Assembly: GCA_963576765.1 (NCBI GenBank)
Contig: OY755217.1
Span: 21,931,525-21,995,524, forward strand
Direction: 5' to 3'
Origin: Draba incana
Lineage: Eukaryota > Streptophyta > Magnoliopsida > Brassicales > Brassicaceae
DNA length: 64,000 nucleotides
Shown: piece after piece, positions 56,641-64,000 of the stretch
Layout: each line of letters begins with the position of its first letter
Position numbering within the stretch: position 1 is the stretch's first letter
Translations under genes and position numbers: made by a program
Notes under the pieces: model-generated
What the model was told of the DNA's origin: nothing
Seen by the model: the letters and a program-made list of their open reading frames with translations, nothing else
The model's database searches: none

Positions 56641-57359
56641 AATGGAGTTTCCATTCAACGTAGATTCTGCTAAGTTTGCTGTATTTCAGTTATTTTGAAA
56701 GTTCGGTTTGTCGATTACTTCAATTATTTTAGTTTTTTGTTATTTTGGCTAAAAACCTATTAGATACAAAATAACTGAGGAAAAAAATTCAAAAATTAAT
56801 CAATTCGAAGCTTTTGAATCAAACTGAACCAAAAATCGAATTAAAAATAATATGTTGCCGATCAGATCATATATTAAAACAGAACATTTTGGTCGGAAAT
56901 CATTTATCCATGTTGGTCTCCGGTTCAAAGATGTAGAAGAAAGTTTTAAATAAAATAGAAAAATTTGCTTAGGAAACAAATGTTTATGGTTTTGGACGGG
57001 AAAACGGCCGTTTTGGATGTGGACTATTAGGAAAGTAAACCAATGCAAAATAAGAGGCCCACTATAAGAAGTAAACCTAGAATTTCTTGATGAGATTTTT
57101 ATTATTTTCAACATTTGGGTTTATAATGATTCTTGTGGGCTTTTTTGAACTTTGTGTTTTAACTGCAACACAAACGTTGTAAGATTTTCTTGTACAATTG
57201 TTTGGTCACCAGATTTGAAACAACTAACCTTTTTTTTTTTACCTAACAATTCTACTGCGGAAACCAATAACCCATTCAAACCAACAGAACAATCAAATAA
57301 ATTCCATAAAGTAAATAACCAAATATTCCATAATAATTCAAATACCAAATTCAGGAATA
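56641..57359. other. Non-coding, includes copy of the 26975 repeat
   Basis: The segment 56671-56735 resembles 26975-27045. The rest has no supported feature; short minus-strand frames at 56800-57348 look spurious. Confidence 0.35.
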
Positions 57360-57745
57360 ATTAAAACTAGCAACCTAAAACCATCGGTTCGCTAGTCTAA
57401 ACAACATCACATAAAAACCTTATCATCCTCTTCTTACGCCTCGATTCCACGATCACACTTTGCCTTTACCTGCAACACATGGAAAAAAGAGTTGCGTGAG
57501 TATTATCACAAATACTCAGTGAAGCGATCATCCCGCAAACTGGTTAAATAATAAGGGAATAGAATGCCAATTTACAACACAATCAATCAACAATCAATAA
57601 TCAACAAAATCAATAATCGGCTTACGGGCTTCAGGTGTGGACCGGTCGGTCCCTTGTGCAGATCGACCGGTCCTGTTTCCAGGGAGTTTCAGATCTTCGA
57701 GTCTTCGGGTGTGGACCGGTCGGTCCTGTGGTTAGAAAGAATAAT
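57360..57745 (-). repeat. LTR scraps: chromovirus-like part and a GACCGGTC array
   Basis: 57470-57540 (minus GTGATAATACTCACGCAACT) resembles the leader part of Tekay-type gypsy LTRs. At 57640, 57665 and 57714 there are three GACCGGTC palindromes in sequence nearly identical to 59870-59960, so this is a piece of the same Athila-type LTR as at 58931. It ends against the next LINE. Confidence 0.55.
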
Positions 57746-57769
57746 GTACTCCCTGGCCATGATACCATA

Positions 57770-58930
57770 GCAAATTTAAAGGGGGCCTTGGAGGCGGAAA
57801 AAACGATAATACCGTTTCAAATGAGTTGGTCCAGGCTATTGCTCGAGATTTACTCACAGCCTATAGAGATGAGGAGTTGTATTGGCAACAAAAAAAGTAG
57901 AAATCATTGGTACAGTGATGGAGATAGGAATACCAAAATTTTCCATGGAACAACGAAGAAAAGAAGGGCGCGCAACAGGATAATAGGGCTTTTCAATGAG
58001 GCAGGTGTTTGGGAGAAAACAGATAAGGGACTAGAAATAACTGCCACTGAGTACTTTAACTCCTTGTTTAAAGGCAGCGGGACCGCGGGATAATACTGAG
58101 TCACTGGTAGAGGTCCAACAACGAGTTACAAATAGGATGAATGCGGATCTAATTAGGGAGGTTAGTGAATCGGAGATTAAGAGAACAATAATGGTAATGC
58201 ATCCAGATAAGGCCCCGAGGCCAGATGGAATGACATCTCTTTTTTATCAGAAATACTGAGATTCGGTTAAAGGGGTTTTGTCTGAGGAGGTGAAGAATTT
58301 TTTACACCGAGGGAATTTTGATCCGTGTCTAAATGAGACGAATATATGTTTGATACCAAAAATCGAGGCGCCAAAGCGGATGTCCGAATTTAGGCCAATA
58401 AGTTTATGTAATGTGTGTTATAAGATTATTTCAAAGATTTTGTGCTTGAGGCTAAGGCGGGTTTTACCATAGGTGATTACCGAAAACCAATCGGCTTTTG
58501 TGTCAGGGAGGTTGATTACAGATAATATTCTGATTGCACAGGAAATGTTTCATGGTCTTCGTACAAACCGAGCATGTCGTGGAGAGTTTATGGCAATCAA
58601 GACGGACATGAGAAAAGCTTATGACAGGATAGAATGGGATTTCCTGGAATAAGTGTTTCACAAGATGGGTTTCCACCAAACATGGATAACTTGGATAATG
58701 TGGTACGTCAGATCGGTATCATATCAAGTCCTGCTAAATGGACAACCAAATGGTCGAATTATTCCAGATCGTGGTTTGAGATAGGGGGATCCATTATCAC
58801 CTTACCTGTTCATTATCTGTACGGAGGTTTTAATTGCTAATATTCGTAAGGTATAGAGAATTGGCTTACTCACAGGCATAAAGATAGCTCATAGAAGCCC
58901 TTCGATTTCTCACAAGTTGTTTGCAGATGG
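57770..58930 (+). pseudogene. Second LINE, RT domain fragment
   Basis: Plus-strand frames give HWYSDGDRNTKIFHGTTKKR, the linker between endonuclease and RT. They continue ETNICLIPKIEAPKRMSEFR with PISLCNVCYKIISKILCLRL, QSAFVSGRLITDNILIAQEM, IKTDMRKAYDRIEWDFLE, and NGQPNGRIIPDRGLR before GDPLSPYLFI. Stops occur at DKYW, RRVLP and after DFLE. The RT active site (expected at FADD) is where the next element starts, since TTTGCAGATGG leads into the LTR at 58931. It differs from the LINE at 38754. Confidence 0.88.
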
Positions 58931-60233
58931 TGTGAGCTAAGTTTTAACCCAAAATAGTTCTACATGAGCGCAGACAATCGCAGTAGTATATAGGGTATCG
59001 AATCCACAGAGACCAAGGTTACACTATGAAACTATAGATTCCAATTTAAAGCTAAGATAAAATATGGGTTTTTGGTTGTAACGAAACAATGAAAACAGCA
59101 ATTAAATTCGATGTAAAATTCAGATAAAACAAGCACTAGATCAAGGTTATTCTCTGGTGACTTCGGATTAAGGACTGAGCAACTATTCAGGAATTAAACT
59201 AAGAACAGTCTAGAACTCAAACACAAAGATAAGATTGCCCCACTGTCGTGATGTATCAATAACTTTGTCTAACAACCTAAATGCCTAAACTGTCGTTTGA
59301 ATTCAGAGATGTTAACAAGCATTAAGAGTTGGTTCAATTTGTTCACAATTGATGGTAACAATCAACTGTCGTTGGTTACACACCAATTGCTCACCAATGG
59401 TTTATCTAGCAACCTAGAGCACTGTCGTGAATAAGTTTAACTTGTAATCATAGATTAAGTGATCAGTATTAATCTAAGCATGAAGAATCCCTATTGATGA
59501 AGACATGAGAATATGAAATCCAATTTAGCTCAGTCGCTATCATCCTAATTCACCATTGAAAACCTCAATCTAGCTAAAGGACTACTCAATCATGGAGAAA
59601 GCAAACACAACAAAGCAAATGACAGAATTCATGATAATGGAATTGAAAGGAGATAAGGGTTCAAAATTCTTCTCAATAGAATGTTGTGGAATGAATCCTC
59701 AAATTGCAAGCAAATCCAAAAGTAAAATAATAGAAAGAGTCTCCAAAGAGGTCTCTCAAGGGCCGTGTAAAAGTGGGATGAAAAGTGTCTCAAAAAAAAC
59801 GTCTCTGGTCATAGGTGGCTACCCTCTTATTTATAGATAAAATTAGGTAAAAGTGGTTATGGGTGACCGACAGGTGTGGACCGGTCGGTCCCTTGTGCAG
59901 ATCGACCGGTCCTGTTTCCAAGGAGCTTCAGATCTTTAAGTCTTTGGGTGTGGACCGGTCGGCCCTGTGGTTGGATCGACCGGTCCAGTTTCCAGGGAGC
60001 TTCAAATCTTTGAGTCTTCGGGCGAGCAGGTCCTCGCTCCAAACCGAGCAGGTGCTCGGTTATGAAACATGCCATCTTTTTCCAGATTCGTCCCGTTTGC
60101 TCCAATGACCCCCAATAACTCAAATCCATGTTCCCAAGCCTCCTTTAGACCTAAAATTACTCAAAAGAGAAAGAAAGACTCTATAAAACCCTACAAGACA
60201 AAGGTTAGAATGCACCAAAAACACATTATATCA
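58931..60233 (-). repeat. 3' LTR with three pairs of palindromes
   Basis: On the minus strand it starts TGATATAATGTG at 60233 and ends TTAGCTCACA at 58931 (1303 bp). Reading on the plus strand, GACCGGTC lies at 59879, 59904, 59953 and 59978, then GCGAGCAGGTCCTCGC at 60023 and CCGAGCAGGTGCTCGG at 60044. The first two pairs are in a 74-bp tandem duplication. The minus-strand TATA box TCTATAAATAAG is at 59826-59838, directly downstream of the array. Confidence 0.88.
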
Positions 60234-61576
60234 ATTCCCCCAGACTTAGATCTTTGTTTGTCCTCAAACAAATCCAAAAGTAAGTAAAGGAGAAAAGTTT
60301 GAAAACGCGGGAACTCTTATATCCTCAGTGAACCGAGTTTAAAATCTTTAATCTGCAGACCACATAATTCAGATTACGAATAAAGCCATTTCCCAAACAC
60401 AAACTCAACACATTTATCAACCAGGCCATTTCCCAAACACAAACTCAACGCATTCAAAGTATGCGTGAGGATCTCGCTAAAGGCATATTTTCAAGGAAGA
60501 CGGCGCTAAGGGTTTAAGGCCACTTAGAGGTGAAGTTCAAGGTGTTTGGAGTGTTTAAGGGTTACCCGATGTTTCGTAGAGGATGCAGCATATCACACAA
60601 AATTGCAAGAGAGAATGAGTACGTTTATATCCACATTCTCTAAACCACTCTTTCTTCTCCAAAACTCTCTAACGTCTCATTCGGCTAATCATCCACCTTG
60701 GGTATACTCACTGTGCAGAGAGACACTTTCTCTCTATTTTACAACTTACCACTCTTCATCATCGATTTTTTATTTTTTTATTTTTTATTTTTTATATTTT
60801 TTTTAGACGACGAAGAGGGTTTACATTACAAGTATGTGTCTCTCAAACACGAAGATAAATAGAAGTGTTGTACGTACTCAAGTGGAGCTCATCATTGCTA
60901 TTCCTTCCTCTTTATAAAATCATCTTTTGAAATTGCGAGCAGGTGCTCGATTCAAGGGAACAGGTGCTCGGTTCTTCAGAAAGAGTGATTTAGATGCAGT
61001 GTCGACTCGATTCTCTCCGGCCCTTTTGCGCATATGCTGCACATGTGACAATGAAGTAACAAGAATGCAAGGAGTTTGAAAAGAGGTAATGGTTAAGGAG
61101 GGTACTAGCTAAAAATGAGCTAGCTATTCAGGAACAACAAGAGTGGTAAAAAGAATAAGAAGTCCTGAATATGGTTCGTTTCCCTAATCTAGTGCCAGTA
61201 ACGAGATAAAAAAATTTGGAAATCTGAAACATGGAAGATAGTGTATTGAAGTGTTCCAGCTGTTCCTTGTACCCATGTGCTGTAAAAATGGTCACTAGAG
61301 AGAAGATTAAACATAAATAGTTCAAATATAATCATAAGATAACGTCCTGATTCCCTACAAAGGTTTGACTCAATAAAACAAAAAAATTAAAATGAGAATA
61401 AAAATGAGACTCAATAAGACATAAGAAAACAGAAAACATAATTAGTACTAATAGCACTTCCCCCCAGACTTACTTTACACCGTCTCGGTGTAAAATAAAA
61501 TCTAAAGGAAAGGACTATTAAATGAAAGAAAAATAAAACGAAAAGAAAATAAAAGGAAGAAAATCTAACTTCGTCA
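60234..61576 (-). other. PPT and non-coding 3' internal region
   Basis: The polypurine tract on the minus strand is AAGTCTGGGGGAATTGATA (60229-60247). A second GCGAGCAGGTGCTCG palindrome occurs at 60939 with a related word at 60961. A perfect hairpin, nine-base arms with a TCT loop, is at 61474-61494, next to AAGTCTGGGGGG. No coding frame is supported. Confidence 0.65.
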
Positions 61577-62392
61577 TCAGAACTTTGGAGACTCGTCAGA
61601 ATCCGCAGCGTCCCCGGAGTCAGCTATCATAGCGTCATCATCTGATCTCATCGTGGTAGAAGGTCCAGCAGGCAGGGGCATGTGGCTTCCAGCAAAGCCT
61701 GATCCTCCTACTGCATATGTGCCTCGGGAACAAGAAAGAGCACCCCAAATGGTGGACATCATACTGTGCATCTTTTGAAAACTTCTGTGATGCCACTACC
61801 TGTACTCGGATGTAGTCCATGTGTCGCGAAATGGAGAGACGGCGAACTGGTTTTCGTACGGTGGAAATTGGTAGCTCTGCTCAGGTGGGGCAGTACCACT
61901 GCTAGCACCTGCAGTGCCAATACCTCTACTAACATGGCGGCCCTTCCGCCGCCGCAGAGGTGCATCTGGATCTGTGCTCTGAGGTGAGGCGGACGGTAAA
62001 AATCTCACGTTATCCATGGAAGTGAGTGGTGCATGCTCGCTAGGTAATAAAATGGAGCGGTGAATTCCATCCAAATCAAAGTATCGCCACTTACCTCCAA
62101 CTATCCATCTACTATGATAAGATGATTCACTAACCAATTCCTTCCGTTCTAACTTAGGGTGAATATCGATTCCAGAGAAAGGAATACCGTCCGGTCTTGG
62201 CCATTGAACGTTCGAGCTTCGCGATCATCGCGGAGCATCCGGTTGACTAGAACTTGCTATCCCTTTGCCCTTTTCCTTTCTCGTCGAATGTCTCGGTTTG
62301 TCGTGACCGTGTTTCGTTCGATGTTCGCGTTTGGCGTCCGAGCCATCTTCGGGGTCCAAAGTGGTGGTGATGAGGTGCCTTTGGCGTCCCAT
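61577..62392 (-). pseudogene. Athila ORF1-like protein, short form
   Basis: The minus-strand ATG at 62392 begins MGRQRHLITTTLDPEDGSDA, a basic N-terminus (KPRHSTRKEKGKG). After one TGA near 62228 the frame continues RPDGIPFSGIDIHPKLERK and WIVGGKWRYFDLDGIHRSIL, the end of the Athila ORF-1 type domain. A low-complexity acidic tail (DDDAMIADSGDAADSDE) follows after a frame change. An intron with GGTATG donor (62509) and TTTTTGCAG acceptor (62396-62404) precedes the ATG. Most of the conserved core present in the 36482 copy is deleted. Confidence 0.55.
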
Positions 62393-62699
62393 AACTGCAA
62401 AAACAAACCAATCAAAGTAAGAAACGCACGAATTTGAACTCAAAAATCCAAAGAGAAAAACACACCCCAAAAACCCGAAACTTTCTCATCCAAATAACAA
62501 CTTCATACCTTGCAGATCGAACAAATTGAGGCTAGAATCAGATAGAGCGTGAAAAACCAAGTGGATTAGAGCCAAAAATCGTTCAATTTGGTTGATAATT
62601 CAAAAAGTTAGGGTTTGTTGAAATTTTGGGAAAAAATCACCAAGAACACATAAGGAGGAGAAATTTTTTGAGTTTTGATCGGGAGAAGGAGGTTTGGTC

Positions 62700-62910
62700 G
62701 TGGTGTTTTCAATTTATAAGGCTAAACCGGTTCAAAATAAGTGAACCAAACCGAAGTAAACCAGAAAAACCAAAAAAAATTTCACTTACCTGGGACGGGA
62801 CCGACCGGTCCCGATATTGGACCGGTCGGTCTGATTTCCAGAGACTTACCTGTTCAGTGGGACTCGTGGGATCGACCGGTCTACGTATTCGGATCGACCG
62901 GCCCCAATTC
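62700..62910 (-). promoter_or_regulatory. Internal promoter candidate with GACCGGTC array
   Basis: Reading on the plus strand, GACCGGTC starts at 62803, 62820 and 62874, and GACCGGCC at 62896, with starts 17, 54 and 22 bp apart. On the minus strand the array is followed by GGTAAGT (62784-62790), then CTTATAAATTG (62711-62721), AAACCCTAAC (about 62610) and the leader of the ORF1-like gene. The same palindrome and nearly the same spacing occur in this element's LTR. Confidence 0.5.
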
Positions 62911-62937
62911 TAAGGACCTTGGACGATCTTCGAAATG

Positions 62938-63762
62938 AGGGGGATTGAAGATTCTCTATGTGATTCTGGATCTAGTGTTAACCTCATGTCAAGGGATATT
63001 ACAGAATCTTTGGGTATTGTTGATATGAGAACTTCTCAGATGTCTATCAGGTTTGCGGATGCCTCAGTAACAACTTCTCAAGGGTTAATTGAGAATTTAG
63101 ATATCCAGATTGGGGATTGCTTGATCCCGACTGATTTTCAGGTTGTGGAGATGAACAATGGTTCATACATGCCCTTGATTCTGAGAAGACCTTTCCTTGC
63201 GGCAGGGGGTGCAGTTGTTGACTTACCAAACAGAAGGATAGTTTTCTCTAACATCGACAAGCGGATCTCTTACAACACCATTTCAGCCAATGGTGGCAAC
63301 AAATATGGCTCTTGTGTTGCCATAGACGATGTAACAGGGAAGGTAAGTGTCTTGCCAGCTGCAGTACTTTGCAATGAGAATGAGGTTAATGAAGTCTTGG
63401 ATGGAGACACTCATTCTTATGAGAGGAAGCCCAAGAAAGTCAACAAGCAGGACAAACCGAAGCTCGAGAAAAATATTTCAGGTTCGCATATAACCTTGAC
63501 ACCGCAGAGATGTGTTGGAGACACAATTGAGTATAAGCTGAAGGGAAAAGGTATGTCTAGGCCTTTTTCTATGGTCAAAGCTATCATTACTCCGGAGTTT
63601 AAGGAAAAAGGTCAAGAAGCTATGGCCAGCATGCTGAGCAAGGTTTTGCAACTTAATATAAGTGATCAAAGAGCAAGTAGACCGCCCCTCAACCCACCTC
63701 CACTGAGTCCTGATCCGGACAAGAAAGCCTCTAATCCTCATAAGGAATCTGCTCACGCCTGA
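62938..63762 (+). pseudogene. Athila-type aspartic protease fragment (plus strand)
   Basis: The frame opens at the junction and reads IEDSLCDSGSSVNLMSRDIT, with the active-site DSGSS. It continues IQIGDCLIPTDFQVVEMNNG, LILRRPFLAAGGAVVDL and RRIVFSNIDKRISY, the retropepsin domain of Athila-type gag-pro. A basic linker (ERKPKKVNKQDKPKLEK) and a Pro-rich tail (RPPLNPPPLSPDP) end it at TGA. The active site is better preserved than in the element at 48081. Gag lies upstream of the break and is missing; the frame is open for 275 codons. Confidence 0.8.
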
Positions 63763-64000
63763 AGGGCACGCACGTCAAGCTAACAACGTTAAACAAAGCG
63801 CTTGGTGGGAGGCAACCCACCGGTAAGGTTTCTTGTATATAATTCGATTTTTATTTTCTTTTATTACAAACATTTTACTTGTGTTTTCAGTACTTGAATT
63901 CTAAAAAAGGGGGAAGGAAATTTAATCGAGCACCCGCTTAAACAGGCGCGAGCACCTGCTCAATATCAGGACAAGACATTGCCAAGTCTCTGGAAATGAG
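63763..64000 (+). other. Post-protease region with GAGCACCTGCTC palindrome
   Basis: AAAGCGCTTGGTGGGAGGCA, a motif that follows the protease in Athila-type elements (compare AGCGCTTTATGGGAGGAAAC at 49873), is followed by AT-rich sequence. From about 63925, GAGCACCCGCTTAAACAGGCG and GCGAGCACCTGCTC occur. This is the position of the array in the element at 46686. The window ends inside it. Confidence 0.6.

Larger units (their letters stand above)
58931..62937 (-). mobile_element. Athila-type element (minus), 3' LTR plus ORF1-like gene
   Basis: The 3' LTR is 58931-60233, followed (in plus coordinates) by the polypurine tract, a long non-coding part, a hairpin (61474-61494), the ORF1-like gene (61577-62392), a leader intron, a TATA-like box and a GACCGGTC array (62803-62903). 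The 5' half of the element is absent, with the plus-strand protease fragment starting at 62938. The LTR inserted into the LINE RT active-site region. Confidence 0.75.

Overview
This is a plant nuclear window, almost certainly Brassicaceae and probably from a pericentromeric or otherwise transposon-rich region. It contains spliced plant gene remnants (Pol IV-type NRPD1, ribosomal protein L6, tetraspanin, 2-isopropylmalate synthase, neprosin-type peptidase), Helitrons with the CTAR-plus-hairpin 3' end, and Ty3/gypsy chromovirus, Athila-type and plant L1-type (LINE) elements. I see no gene that looks intact. The gene-derived sequences all carry stops, frameshifts, deletions or insertions. I recognised no rRNA, tRNA or CRISPR array.

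Layout. 1-222: LINE endonuclease fragment (minus). 223-4956: Helitron carrying an exon-intron fragment of an NRPD1-like gene and a 630-bp hAT MITE. 5050-16925: a decayed block RPL6 (+), tetraspanin (-), IPMS (-). IPMS is split at 10271-16628 by a chromovirus with 5-bp target duplications, and that chromovirus is itself split by a solo LTR. 16926-18580: minus-strand gypsy pol fragment. 18597-21069: AT-rich, non-coding. 21070-26240: neprosin-like pseudogene whose last intron holds a minus-strand Helitron, which holds a MULE-like MITE with a (CTT)63 tract. 26241-28849: mostly unassigned.

28850-38288: minus-strand gypsy 3' half, then a minus-strand Athila-type element, with three solo LTRs inserted. 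38754-54958: one minus-strand LINE (ORF2 38754-46030, ORF1 54181-54958) cut open by a Harbinger MITE, two solo LTRs, a triplicated 215-bp LTR/LINE junction and a 7.5-kb Athila-type element. 55346-58930: LTR scraps, a GGAAGCG-rich repeat and a second LINE (+). 58931-62937: minus-strand Athila-type element with an ORF1-like gene. 62938-64000: plus-strand Athila-type protease fragment.

The genes do not act together; the order of events can be read from the nesting. Six solo LTRs have matching 5-bp target duplications (GTACC, AAGTT, ACCAC, ACCAC, GAAGG, AACAT), so they can be ordered by what interrupts what. The observation I rate highest is that the Athila-type LTRs carry paired perfect palindromes just upstream of the LTR TATA box with conserved spacing. 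The palindrome sequence differs between families. In at least one family the same array recurs inside the element, upstream of a second TATA box and a spliced leader for the ORF1-like gene.
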